Assembly: GCF_000472705.1 (NCBI RefSeq) | Contig: NZ_AXAE01000012.1 | Span: 145,716-209,715 of the forward strand | DNA length: 64,000 bases | From: Mesorhizobium erdmanii USDA 3471 | Lineage (GTDB): Bacteria > Pseudomonadota > Alphaproteobacteria > Rhizobiales > Rhizobiaceae | Reading direction: 5' to 3' | In this document: positions 8,487 through 15,924 of the stretch, one piece after another | Numbering within the stretch: position 1 is the stretch's first letter | How the letters are laid out: every line of letters starts with the position of its first letter | Made by a program: the position numbers and the translations under genes | Notes under the pieces: generated by a model | The model's database searches: none | Seen by the model: only the letters and a program-made list of their open reading frames with translations | What the model was told of the DNA's origin: nothing

Positions 8487-9458
8487 ATGTTCAGCATGAC
8501 ACGCCGCACAGTGCTTCAATCCGCCGCCGCCGCTGCCGCCTTCGGCCTTGCCGGCAAGCTCGAGTTCACCCGCCCCGCTTTCGCGCAGACGCCGGTGGAG
8601 CCGACCGTCGGCTTCTACAAATACACGGTCGGCGATATCGAGGTGACCGCCATCTATGACGGCATCTGGAAGAAGCCGCATGACCCGGCCTTCATCAAGG
8701 ATGTTTCCGTCGACGACACCAAGGCGGCACTCGCCAAGGCCGGCCTGACCACCGACTTCATGCCCATTCCGCTCACCGTCGTCGTGCTCAAGATGGGCGG
8801 CAAGCTAATCATGATGGATGCGGGCTCCGGCGTCGGCCAGTGGCAGGCCAATGCCACGCACCTGCCGGCCAACATGGCCGCCGCCGGCATCGACTACAAG
8901 GCGATCGACACCATCATGATCTCGCATTTCCACCCCGACCATGTCTGGGGCCTGATGGAAAAGGGCACCAACACGCCGGTGTTCCCCAATGCCGAGCTGA
9001 TCGTCAACGCCACCGAATACAATTGGTGGACCGACCCGAGCCGGTTGGCCAAGCTGCCCGAGGGCCGCAAGCCGGCGGGCAAGCGCATCGCCGAGAATTT
9101 TCCGAAATGGAAGAACTGGAAGCTGGTCCAGGACGGCGCGGAAGTGGCGCCCGGCATCCAGATCATCGCAGCACCGGGCCATACGCCCGGACATTCGGTG
9201 TACCTCGCCAATTCCGGCAAGGAGCAACTGATGATCTCCGCCGACACCATGTATGTGCCCGCACTTCTGGCGCCGCATCCGGAGTGGCAGGGCAGCTACG
9301 ACCAGGATGGGCCCACCGCCATCACCACGCGCCACAAGATCGTCGACCGGGTGATCGCGGACAACATCCGCATTTCCGGGTCGCACTTCCCGTTCCCGGG
9401 CACCGGCGTCTTCGTCAAGGACGGCAATGCCTATGGCTTCACCCCCGTTCAGATTTGA
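8487..9458 (+). CDS. Tat-exported metallo-beta-lactamase-fold hydrolase
   Basis: The 323-residue protein begins with a twin-arginine signal (MTRRTVLQSAAA, then an Ala-rich stretch to AFAQ). The MBL zinc ligands are present: HFHPDH (His147, His149, Asp151, His152), GHTPGH with His236, and SADT with Asp253. This places it among lactonase/hydrolase-type MBL enzymes exported folded to the periplasm. The substrate cannot be read from the sequence; quorum-signal lactones are one possibility among several. The ATG at 8487 has CAGGAG six bases upstream. Its stop codon overlaps the outer edge of a palindromic element at 9457. Confidence 0.83.
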   Translation: MFSMTRRTVLQSAAAAAAFGLAGKLEFTRPAFAQTPVEPTVGFYKYTVGDIEVTAIYDGIWKKPHDPAFIKDVSVDDTKAALAKAGLTTDFMPIPLTVVVLKMGGKLIMMDAGSGVGQWQANATHLPANMAAAGIDYKAIDTIMISHFHPDHVWGLMEKGTNTPVFPNAELIVNATEYNWWTDPSRLAKLPEGRKPAGKRIAENFPKWKNWKLVQDGAEVAPGIQIIAAPGHTPGHSVYLANSGKEQLMISADTMYVPALLAPHPEWQGSYDQDGPTAITTRHKIVDRVIADNIRISGSHFPFPGTGVFVKDGNAYGFTPVQI

Positions 9459-9627
9459 GACCGTTTGGAAACTCTACTGTGGCGGCCATCTGAAGGCGTT
9501 TTCTGCGCTTCCCCGTTCTACTGCGTCTACGCAGTAGAACTGAGCCCACGGACCCGAACGTCCGCTCCGCTCCGGTTCTCGAAACCACCGTCATATGACT
9601 CGCCAGAGCGAATTTCGAAACGGTCTC
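9457..9627. repeat. About 170-base imperfect palindromic element
   Basis: The ends are inverted repeats: GAGACCGTTTGG from 9457 matches the complement of the segment ending AAACGGTCTC at 9627, 16 of 18 positions overall. Near the middle is a perfect 11-base stem (GTTCTACTGCG / CGCAGTAGAAC, 9515-9540) with a 4-base loop. Intermediate stretches also pair imperfectly, so the whole could fold into one long hairpin. There is no coding sequence. It resembles a MITE or extragenic palindromic repeat. Confidence 0.6.
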
Positions 9628-9661
9628 TCGACGCTAGCACTCAAACCAAGCGAGAAAGACA

Positions 9662-10141
9662 ATGAAACACTCCTATCTGGGCAAACATGCCCTCTACGGC
9701 CTGCTCGGTGCCATTGCCGTGCTGACCGTGGTTCCGGTCGCGACGATCATGCCGGCCTATGCGGTGGACGATATCGAGGGCGCCGATGCGCCCGACCTCA
9801 CCGCCGTCCAGGCCAAGATCGCCGCCAAGGACTACAAGGGCGCGCTGGCCGATCTGCGCGACCTGGCGCAGGACAACCAACAGGCCGACGTCTACAACCT
9901 GCTCGGCTTCACGCTGCGCAAGACCGGCGATTTCACCACCGCGCTGACCTACTACAACAAGGCGCTGGAGCTGAAGCCCGACCACAAGGCGGCCCGCGAA
10001 TATCTGGGCGAGCTCTATGTGGAGACAGGCGACATGGGCAAGGCCAAGGAACAGCTGGCCTCGCTGCAGAAATTGTGTCCCGCCGGCTGCGAGGAGCTCT
10101 CCGATTTGCAGAAAGCCATCGACACCAAGGTGACGCAGTAA
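9662..10141 (+). CDS. Exported TPR-repeat protein
   Basis: The 159-residue protein has an N-terminal hydrophobic segment resembling a signal peptide (ending near MPAYA), then about three tetratricopeptide repeats, clearest in ADVYNLLGFTLRKTGDFTTA and ALTYYNKALELKPDHKAARE. Two cysteines near the C-terminus (LCPAGCEEL) may form a disulfide. TPR proteins act as protein-binding scaffolds; no partner is evident. The gene stands alone between the palindromic element and a strong terminator, with its ATG after a weak GAGAAAG site. Confidence 0.78.
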   Translation: MKHSYLGKHALYGLLGAIAVLTVVPVATIMPAYAVDDIEGADAPDLTAVQAKIAAKDYKGALADLRDLAQDNQQADVYNLLGFTLRKTGDFTTALTYYNKALELKPDHKAAREYLGELYVETGDMGKAKEQLASLQKLCPAGCEELSDLQKAIDTKVTQ

Positions 10142-10244
10142 GGGCAGGGGTGACGCAGTAGGATGGCGGTTGCTTGCCCGCGAAGGGGCCTGGCGCAAAC
10201 CTCTCCACACATCACAATTCGGGCGCTCGTGGCTGGCGCCCGTT

Positions 10245-10286
10245 GCCGGAGCCGGCACTCTCCCTCGAGCCGGCTCCGGCCTTTTC
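10245..10286 (+). terminator. Rho-independent terminator after TPR gene
   Basis: A 12-base perfect GC-rich stem (GCCGGAGCCGGC / GCCGGCTCCGGC) has a 12-base loop and is followed by CTTTTC. It is about 100 bases after the TPR gene stop. Confidence 0.75.
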
Positions 10287-10385
10287 GAACATCACATCCG
10301 GCAGGCGCCGTTTTCGCGCGTCCCACGGCGGGCGGCGCCCGCCTGTTACCAAAATAGGCCTGTGCCCAAAAATTGGAGGCTGACC

Positions 10386-10907
10386 ATGACACCGAACGAC
10401 ATCGCCGCGAGGCTCACTGGCCTCGCCACGAAATACCACATCAGGGACGTGACCCTGCTTGCCGGCCGCCTGCTTATGTCCTTCATCTTCCTGCATGAGG
10501 GCGTGACACTGGCCACGCATTTCGACGGCGCCGCCAAGGCGATGGCCGCGCAAGGCGTCGGCCTGCCGCTGTTCGTCGCTACCATCGCGCTGCAGCTGGG
10601 GGCAGGGCTCTCGGTGGCTTCGGGCCTGCTGACGCGGCTGGGCGGCATCGGGCTCGGACTGTTCTGCCTGGCCACGGCCTTGCTGTTCCACATCAATTTC
10701 GCCAACCAGAACGAGTTGCTGCATTTCGAAAAGGACCTGGCCATATCAGGCGGGATGTTCGTGCTGGCCGCTGTCGGCGCCGGCCGTCTTTCGCTGGACT
10801 GGCTGCTGGCCCGCTACCTGCAAAAGCGCCAGCGTGACAAGGAAATGCTAGCGGCGCTGCTGGCGGTGGAGAACGAGTTCACGCTGGATGTAAGGCTGCC
10901 TGTTTGA
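10386..10907 (+). CDS. DoxX-family membrane protein
   Basis: The 173-residue protein has four predicted membrane segments in the DoxX arrangement. The first contains GRLLMSFIFLHEG, and a polar loop (FDGAAKAMAAQGVGLP) precedes the second. The C-terminal tail is charged (RYLQKRQRDKEM). DoxX proteins are small inner-membrane proteins linked to redox or stress roles, with no firm reaction for this subgroup. The ATG at 10386 has GGAGG six bases upstream. The gene appears monocistronic. Confidence 0.8.
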   Translation: MTPNDIAARLTGLATKYHIRDVTLLAGRLLMSFIFLHEGVTLATHFDGAAKAMAAQGVGLPLFVATIALQLGAGLSVASGLLTRLGGIGLGLFCLATALLFHINFANQNELLHFEKDLAISGGMFVLAAVGAGRLSLDWLLARYLQKRQRDKEMLAALLAVENEFTLDVRLPV

Positions 10908-11192
10908 GCGGTGCGCGGGCGCTTTGTGGCCGCATTCCACGCAAAATTCCACACTTGCGGCGGTTCTTACCACGCTGCCTACCACGCTCGCACAAACACC
11001 AGCCCCTTATCGAAGCCGCCAACAGCGCAACAACGACCCGCGACGGTCGTGCGCTGAAACTTGCCACCGCAACGATCCAGTGAGGGTCGTGGTTGGCCGG
11101 CCTCGCCCGAGACTATGAACAGACAGCCTCACGAAAGCGATGCGGGCGGCGCGTCGAGGTCGATGTCGACTTTTGAAAGATGGAGACTTGAA

Positions 11193-11441
11193 ATGAAGAA
11201 GATCATTCTGACCACTGCCGCGTTCCTGTTCGCCTCCGGCATGGCTTTTGCCGGCAGCGACCACTTCGGCGCGGACTTCGTGCCTGACGCCGGCAGCTTC
11301 CCGACCACCACCCATGCGATGATGTCGGGCGGCGCGCTCGACCAGGGTGTCACCAAGAGCATCACCGACAGCGCGGCCGGGTCCAATGCGACCTCAGGCA
11401 TGCCCGCATCGGGCTATGGCCAGGGCATCTGGGGCCACTGA
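11193..11441 (+). CDS. DUF680 small exported protein (copy 3)
   Basis: The 82-residue protein has a signal peptide (MKKIILTTAAFLFASGMAFA) then GSDHFGADF, and ends GQGIWGH, so it matches copies 1 and 2 at both ends while the middle differs. The ATG at 11193 has GGAGA seven bases upstream. It sits about 3 kb from the tandem pair, separated by unrelated genes. The function is unknown. A strong two-way terminator follows. Confidence 0.82.
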   Translation: MKKIILTTAAFLFASGMAFAGSDHFGADFVPDAGSFPTTTHAMMSGGALDQGVTKSITDSAAGSNATSGMPASGYGQGIWGH

Positions 11442-11467
11442 CCCCATAGCCGGCCAGCACGGCCGAC

Positions 11468-11498
11468 AGCCAGGCGGCGGGCTTGCCGCCGCCTGGCT
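11468..11498. terminator. Bidirectional terminator
   Basis: A 13-base perfect stem (AGCCAGGCGGCGG / CCGCCGCCTGGCT) has a 5-base loop and is followed by CGTTT on the plus strand. It lies between the convergent DUF680 copy 3 and the glycosidase-like gene and can serve both. Confidence 0.72.
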
Positions 11499-11502
11499 CG
11501 TT

Positions 11503-12861
11503 TCAGCCGGGCGAAAGCGCGATGACGATCGGATGGTCGCTGAGCGTAATTTCCAGCGAACGCAAATTGCTCAGTGTTTGGATGGGGTCGACGCCAATTG
11601 TTGGATCGTAGGTTTTTACCGACGCCTGCTTTTCGCCGAAATGGATCGTCAAGCGGTCTTGACCGGTCAAACGTTCGTTCCACACGACAAGTTGGAACGT
11701 GCCGTCGCTGTGCTGCAGGAGCAGGTCGTGAACGGTTTCGGGTTGGTCCGCGATGGTGAAGTCGAGCTGGCCGGGTTTGGCGAGGGCGCCTTTATCCGCC
11801 AAGATCGTCGTAAGGTTGTGCAGGTAGAAGGCGGCCGTGCGGGGTGAATAATCAGCCTTGTAGAAGCCGAAAGATTGGTTGCCGCCTTCGTCGGTACGGT
11901 CCCGCAACAGATAGACCGATGTGTAGGCGTAGCCGCGCGTGAACTGAGCAAGGTACATGCTCATCAAGTTCAAGCCGTGCATTTGCTCCGTGACCGTGCC
12001 TCCGATTGCCACCCCGGTCTCGGTCGTGACCCGCGGCAGCGTATCGAGTTGCTCCTGGGTGTAGCCCAAAAACCCTCTCGCCCAGGTGACGCCGAAGTTG
12101 CCGAACAACCCGTCCACCCTGGATGCGGCGGTTGGATCGGCGGCGCGCCACGTCTTGTTGTCCGCCGGATACGGCGAATGCGAGTGATAGATGTAGTTGT
12201 GCACATTGGCGTAGTCGGCATATTTCGTGCCGTCCGGCATCCGGGTTTGAGCGCCGGGCGGGATCGTCAGGAACTGAAGACCGACATTGTCTCGCTGCGC
12301 GCCGGGTTCCGAGATCGACCAGACAGGATACTTCGCAAGCACAGGATCACTTTTGACAGCCTGGTAAAGATCGCGCTGAAGCTTGGCGACGGCCATCCAC
12401 GAAGGCTCCCTGCCGCCGCCTTTCTCGCCCTGATAGGTGACGCCCCAGTTGTTCGGCTCGTTGTTGCCCTCGAATGCGAGCAGCGCGCCGGCTCCAGCAA
12501 GCACCTTGCCCGTTTCGACCAGTTTCTTCACGTCGGTCCCACCGCTGACCAATCCCCAGTTCAGCAGCACTCCGGTTTCGCGATGCAGATCCAGAAAGGT
12601 CTGGATGGTTGTGGGGCCGTCGTCGCTCAGCCCTTCTATTCCCGCCCTTATCCATCGAAAGCCGCAATAGCGGACCATCTCGATCGTCTTGGCCAATGGC
12701 TGGCCTCGATCGGGGAATGTGGAAACGACGCCGATGCTGTTGAGAAAGTCGTTCGTCGCAACGGCGTTTTGGGGTGCTGCAAGCGCATGGCGAGGCGATA
12801 TGGGTGCCAGCGCCAACCACGCGCCGACGAGGAAGTGAAGCATTTTGGAAGTGGTGATCAT
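11503..12861 (-). CDS. Secreted glycoside-hydrolase-like protein
   Basis: This protein of about 452 residues has a signal peptide ending near HALA-AP. The mature part looks like a TIM-barrel glycosidase: FEGNNEPNNW (a beta-strand ending Asn-Glu, as at the acid/base of clan GH-A enzymes), later VTTETGVAIGG with a second candidate catalytic Glu, and a C-terminal beta-sandwich-like domain. It probably acts on an extracellular polysaccharide, but the family and substrate cannot be fixed by eye. Starts at 12861, 12891 or 12843 are possible; 12861 gives the cleanest signal peptide. It is transcribed alone. Confidence 0.65.
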   Translation of the reverse strand: MITTSKMLHFLVGAWLALAPISPRHALAAPQNAVATNDFLNSIGVVSTFPDRGQPLAKTIEMVRYCGFRWIRAGIEGLSDDGPTTIQTFLDLHRETGVLLNWGLVSGGTDVKKLVETGKVLAGAGALLAFEGNNEPNNWGVTYQGEKGGGREPSWMAVAKLQRDLYQAVKSDPVLAKYPVWSISEPGAQRDNVGLQFLTIPPGAQTRMPDGTKYADYANVHNYIYHSHSPYPADNKTWRAADPTAASRVDGLFGNFGVTWARGFLGYTQEQLDTLPRVTTETGVAIGGTVTEQMHGLNLMSMYLAQFTRGYAYTSVYLLRDRTDEGGNQSFGFYKADYSPRTAAFYLHNLTTILADKGALAKPGQLDFTIADQPETVHDLLLQHSDGTFQLVVWNERLTGQDRLTIHFGEKQASVKTYDPTIGVDPIQTLSNLRSLEITLSDHPIVIALSPG

Positions 12862-13134
12862 CGCCTGGGACTCTAACCCACGTCTTTCCATGGCGCATCG
12901 CCCACCTTTGGTTAGCCCGCCTGCATGATCGCGACGCGCCCGAACGGGCGATCTCCTCGACGGTTCTTGGCGCCGAGGTCGCAGCTGATCCGGCCGAGCA
13001 CGGCGGTGGCCGCGCCCGTGGGGCCCGGTGCCTCGCTGACCTTCTGCGATCCGATTCGTGCCAGCGATCACGGAAAATTCTTGGATCGTTCGCGCAGGCG
13101 CGGCGTTCTTCCCGAACACCAAGGGAGAACGCCG

Positions 13135-13458
13135 ATGACAGACGACCGCAACGACAAGATCCGAGACCGCGCCTACGCCATCTGGCAACGCGAAGGCGGC
13201 GCCCATGGCGACCATGAGCGGCACTGGCACACGGCCGAGGCCGAGATCGACAGGGAAGCCGCCCTGCCGCTGACCGCCGACGATGCGCTGCCGCAAACCC
13301 GCGAGATCGCCAGCACCGACGTGCTGGAAGTCGAGGCACTGGCCATGCGCACCGGCATATCCGGCGACGAGGCACAGGAACTGATCGACCGCCTGGGCAC
13401 CGACCGCGCCGCGACGGAGCAGGCCGCTCGCGAGCTGAAGGCAAGACGCAAGCGCTGA
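13135..13458 (+). CDS. DUF2934-domain protein
   Basis: The 107-residue acidic protein begins with a DUF2934 motif, IRDRAYAIWQREGGAHGDHE, typical of small rhizobial proteins. The C-terminal half (ALAMRTGISGDEAQELIDRL) resembles the DUF3606 helix pair. Such proteins often sit near stress or general-response genes, as this one does with PRC-barrel and Hsp20 genes. GGGAGAA lies upstream of the ATG. The molecular role is unknown. Confidence 0.75.
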   Translation: MTDDRNDKIRDRAYAIWQREGGAHGDHERHWHTAEAEIDREAALPLTADDALPQTREIASTDVLEVEALAMRTGISGDEAQELIDRLGTDRAATEQAARELKARRKR

Positions 13459-13553
13459 AGCGCGGCTTCGCGTTTCAAAACAATGCGCTGGAGTGCGTCG
13501 ATGATGAGATGATTCATCGGCATGTACCGGCGAGACTCTGTCTTCTCTTGCAA

Positions 13554-13618
13554 AGTCTGCGCTCTACGAGGCCCCCTCTGGCCTGCCGGACAGAGGCAGG
13601 CCTCGTAGAGCGCAGACT
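13554..13618. repeat. Long perfect hairpin with repeat-family loop
   Basis: A 20-base perfect inverted repeat (AGTCTGCGCTCTACGAGGCC and its complement) encloses a second 6-base stem (CCTCTG/CAGAGG). The loop region CCCCCTCTGGCCTGCCGGAC is the same sequence as the outer part of the palindromic repeats at 20512 and 42768. It lies 80 bases upstream of the PRC-barrel gene. Confidence 0.7.
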
Positions 13619-13697
13619 CCGGCCACCCAAAGGCGTTTTCCTCGGAACCCTTGCCCGTCTCGCAGGTTCCTCCTGTCCCAACCACAGGAGATGCACC

Positions 13698-13982
13698 ATG
13701 GACCACAGCACCCACATCAGGCTGACCAATGCCGAACTGACCAACGACACGCTCGAGGGCGCCACCATCTACGGCCCCGGCGACGAGAAGATCGGCTCGG
13801 TCGACCATGTGCATGGCAGCCAGGTCGTCATCGACGTCGGCGGCTTCCTCGGCATCGGTGCCAAACCCGTCGCCGTTGCCGCCAGCGAACTCGACTTCAT
13901 GCGCGACGACGATGGCGACATCCACGCCGTGACCAACTGGACCAAGGACCAGCTGAAAAAGATGCCCGAACACCGCGACTGA
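13698..13982 (+). CDS. PRC-barrel domain protein
   Basis: The 94-residue protein consists of one PRC-barrel, with GATIYGPGDEKIGSVDHVH, the strand VVIDVGGFLGIGAKPVAV and the ending ELDFMRDDDGDIHAVTNWT. PRC-barrels bind protein or RNA partners and are common in rhizobial stress-related small proteins. The ATG at 13698 follows an AGGAG. A degraded relative of the C-terminal half lies at 15501. A terminator follows directly. Confidence 0.82.
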   Translation: MDHSTHIRLTNAELTNDTLEGATIYGPGDEKIGSVDHVHGSQVVIDVGGFLGIGAKPVAVAASELDFMRDDDGDIHAVTNWTKDQLKKMPEHRD

Positions 13983-13987
13983 AAGTT

Positions 13988-14016
13988 CGAGGGGCCCGGC
14001 CGGGCTCCTCGTCTTT
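13988..14016 (+). terminator. Rho-independent terminator after PRC gene
   Basis: CGAGGGGCCCGG pairs with CCGGGCTCCTCG (one G-U pair), followed by TCTTT. It starts six bases after the PRC-barrel stop. Confidence 0.7.
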
Positions 14017-14031
14017 CCAAGGGAGAGACCG

Positions 14032-14181
14032 ATGATCCGCAAGCTGAAGGACGGAAAGTTCCGGCTTTACTCGCGCAAGAAGGACGAGAAGACGGGCAAG
14101 CGGCGGAACCTGGGGACGTTCGAGACGCGTGAGGCCGCCGAGAAGCACGAGCGCGAGGTACAGTATTTCAAGCGGCATTGA
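14032..14181 (+). CDS. Small basic protein, 49 residues
   Basis: This short gene encodes a very basic protein beginning MIRKLKDGKFRLYSRKKD and ending EKHEREVQYFKRH. The sequence resembles the small KGKRRNLGTF-type proteins seen across rhizobia, which look like the N-terminal arm-binding domain of a phage-type integrase without the catalytic part. GGGAGA precedes the ATG. The function is unknown; nucleic-acid binding is likely from its charge and pattern. Confidence 0.68.
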   Translation: MIRKLKDGKFRLYSRKKDEKTGKRRNLGTFETREAAEKHEREVQYFKRH

Positions 14182-14402
14182 GGGGCGTTGTCTGCCTTCT
14201 CCGCTAGAAATGATGATGCGCGACACGCTGCGGTCATCGCCTGACACACCGGTGTTGACCTGCGGTGTTGACCTGCCCCGTCCGTGTTGGCTGCAACGTG
14301 CCGCGACACGGCCGTTGTGCCGACGAATGACGGCGCGTGCCTGACGCCTGCCGCCAGGCGAAGCAGTACGCTTTCACCCCCTCAGATTTTTTTCGCCATC
14401 CT
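14182..14402. other. Non-coding stretch upstream of heat-shock gene
   Basis: Together with the following regulatory region this is a gap of about 330 bases. It contains a perfect 13-base tandem duplication (GGTGTTGACCTGC at 14251 and 14264). A small hairpin (ATCCTCT/AGAGGAT, 14399-14415) followed by TTTT overlaps the candidate -35 region. No gene was seen. Confidence 0.4.
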
Positions 14403-14431
14403 CTTGAAGAGGATTTTCACCCCTCCCAAAT
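14403..14431 (+). promoter_or_regulatory. Candidate RpoH (sigma-32) promoter
   Basis: CTTGAA at 14403 and CCCAAAT at 14425, spaced 16 bases, resemble the alphaproteobacterial heat-shock sigma consensus. It would start transcription about 75 bases before the Hsp20 start, just ahead of the ROSE element. Confidence 0.45.
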
Positions 14432-14437
14432 CGTTTT

Positions 14438-14511
14438 TCGTCGAGGCTCCAGGGCTCGACATTCAATATCGTAGACGTTGAAACCCATGTTGCTTTTCGG
14501 AGGATATGGAC
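14438..14511 (+). promoter_or_regulatory. ROSE-type RNA thermometer
   Basis: The leader ends TTGCTTTTCGGAGGATATGG: the TTGCT box opposite the GGAGGAT ribosome-binding site is the conserved last stem of ROSE elements, which hide the start site of rhizobial small heat-shock genes at low temperature. Upstream segments can form the additional stems usual for ROSE. The position directly before an Hsp20 gene supports the call. Confidence 0.72.
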
Positions 14512-14994
14512 ATGAGAAGCTTTGACTACGCACCCCTCTATCGCACGACGGTCGGCTTTGACCGCCTTTTCAACATGCTCGACAGCGGCCCGCGCCCGGA
14601 CTGGCCGCCTTACAACATCGAGAAGATCGGCGAGCACGACTATCGCATCACAATGGCGGTGGCCGGATTCAGCGAACAGGAAATCGAACTGACGCAGCAC
14701 GGCCCCGAACTCATCGTGACCGGCCACAAGAACGCCGAGGATGAAGGGCGCCAGATCCTGCACCGTGGGCTCGCGATCGGCGATTTCAAGCAGGTCTTCC
14801 GGATCGCCGACCACGTCAAGGTCAAGGCGGCGACGCTGCGCGATGGGCTTCTGTCCATCGAGCTGGTCCAGGAAATTCCGGAAGAATTGAAGCCGCGCCG
14901 CATCCCCGTCGGCGGCGGGTCGGTCTCGGCCGAGGCGTCGAACGACACCGCTCGAATTGCCGGCGATGGCCGCGCGGGGCGCAAGGCCGCCTGA
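14512..14994 (+). CDS. Small heat-shock protein, Hsp20/IbpA type
   Basis: The 160-residue chaperone begins MRSFDYAPLYRTTVGFDRLF as in class A rhizobial Hsp20 proteins. The alpha-crystallin domain runs about residues 33-125 (YNIEKIGEHDYRITMAVAGF, ending in ATLRDGLLSIEL), with a short C-terminal tail containing the PRRIPV (I/V-x-I/V-like) anchor. It holds unfolding proteins during heat stress. The second ATG (14512) is preferred over 14506, because GGAGG lies eight bases upstream instead of two. A ROSE thermometer and an RpoH-like promoter precede it. Confidence 0.9.
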   Translation: MRSFDYAPLYRTTVGFDRLFNMLDSGPRPDWPPYNIEKIGEHDYRITMAVAGFSEQEIELTQHGPELIVTGHKNAEDEGRQILHRGLAIGDFKQVFRIADHVKVKAATLRDGLLSIELVQEIPEELKPRRIPVGGGSVSAEASNDTARIAGDGRAGRKAA

Positions 14995-15020
14995 CCCTGA
15001 ATTAGCAGAAGCTGCGGTTC

Positions 15021-15044
15021 GCCTCCCGGCATGGCCCGGGAGGC
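15021..15044 (+). terminator. Hairpin after Hsp20 gene
   Basis: GCCTCCCGG pairs with CCGGGAGGC around a 6-base loop, 26 bases after the Hsp20 stop. Only a weak T content follows. Confidence 0.45.
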
Positions 15045-15064
15045 CGTAATTGCGGAGACAGGAG

Positions 15065-15502
15065 ATGACTAGAGAATTCGACACATCAACCAAGCCGAAC
15101 ACCAACTTTTCGAGCCGCCTCGGCGCCGGCATGCGCTTCCTTGTCCCTGGCGACGTGCTCAGGGACGCGGCGCTCTCGACCGCCGAGAAAAGAGCCATGC
15201 TGTCGTTCTGGGCTTCCGATGCGAACGTCGTTGCCGATGCGCCGTCGCTGCGTCAGCTGGAAGGTGGCATCGCGGTCGGGATCGACGACATCCTCAAAGC
15301 CCTGAAATCCCTCGATACGCCACCCGCGATCGGCACAAGGTGGCCCCGAGCGCTCGACCGCCGACGCAGCGCTGCCCGCCGGTGGTTCCGCCGCCCGGGC
15401 CCGAACGATGACGATGATCCGCCGCCCTCTCCGGCATGTGTGATGTATCCACGGCGCGGGGGTGGCGGAGCCGTCGCGGTTCCAGAACCGGCTTACGCGT
15501 AA
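15065..15502 (+). CDS. Conserved rhizobial hypothetical protein
   Basis: The 145-residue protein starts MTREFDTSTKPNTNFSSRLG. The first 75 residues look conserved in style (PGDVLRDAALSTAEKRAMLS, then a helical segment to DDILKALKSLD). The tail is basic then acidic/proline-rich (DDDDPPPSPACVMYPR) and ends in low-complexity sequence that overlaps a PRC-barrel remnant in another frame. GGAG lies seven bases before the ATG. I do not recognise a function; it may be a small stress-associated cytosolic protein. The unusual C-terminus may result from a fusion with downstream DNA. Confidence 0.6.
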   Translation: MTREFDTSTKPNTNFSSRLGAGMRFLVPGDVLRDAALSTAEKRAMLSFWASDANVVADAPSLRQLEGGIAVGIDDILKALKSLDTPPAIGTRWPRALDRRRSAARRWFRRPGPNDDDDPPPSPACVMYPRRGGGGAVAVPEPAYA

Positions 15503-15662
15503 GGGCGGCGTTCTTGGCATCGGCGCCAAGCTGGTCGCGGCAAAAGAGCTCGACTTTATGCGGGGCGCGGATGGCGAGGTCCACGCAGTGACCAGCTGGA
15601 CGGTGGCGGAGCGCATCCTTCCGGACAGAACTCAGCCACCGAAGCCGGGCCTTCAGGAATAG
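15501..15662 (+). pseudogene. PRC-barrel remnant
   Basis: The frame encodes GGVLGIGAKLVA, then KELDFMRGADGEVHAVTSWT, closely matching the second half of the PRC-barrel protein at 13698 (GGFLGIGAKPVAV, ELDFMRDDDGDIHAVTNWT). The first half of the barrel is missing and no start codon with a ribosome-binding site belongs to it. It overlaps the end of the preceding gene by two bases. Confidence 0.7.
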
Positions 15663-15924
15663 GATGAGCGAACAGCCTCAGTTTTATCAAATATGCAAGC
15701 GTTTCATTTACCAAGTTCTTTGAGAAATTATAAAATACATCAGCAAATTCAATGGTCAAAAACGATAGGAATATATGCGCGTTGACTGATAAAAGAACTT
15801 GTGTACATTAAACACGCCGAAGCAAATCGGTGCACGCAGACTTGCGTTGATCTCAATTCTCATTGTTTAAACATTCTTTTTGCGTGTAAACAACGCATGT
15901 CTGCCTTTTGAGTGAGGGAAGACA
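15663..15924. other. AT-rich leader region of borosin locus
   Basis: This stretch is clearly more AT-rich than its surroundings. Beside the promoter listed at 15782 it holds a second candidate (TTTACC at 15707, TATAAA at 15729, 16-base spacing) and a 10-base palindrome TGTTTAAACA (15864-15873) that could bind a regulator. The base composition suggests imported DNA. Confidence 0.5.
15782..15809 (+). promoter_or_regulatory. Candidate sigma-70 promoter for borosin precursor
   Basis: TTGACT at 15782 and TACATT at 15804, spaced 16 bases, give a leader of about 105 bases before the precursor start. Confidence 0.5.

Noticed and set aside
9515-9540. Perfect hairpin taken as a rho-independent terminator
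   Set aside because: No T-run follows, and it is the centre of a larger palindromic element, so it is described as part of that repeat.
14251-14276. 13-base tandem repeat considered as regulator binding sites
   Set aside because: There are only two copies with no internal symmetry, and they lie far from the mapped heat-shock promoter candidate; probably a simple slippage duplication.
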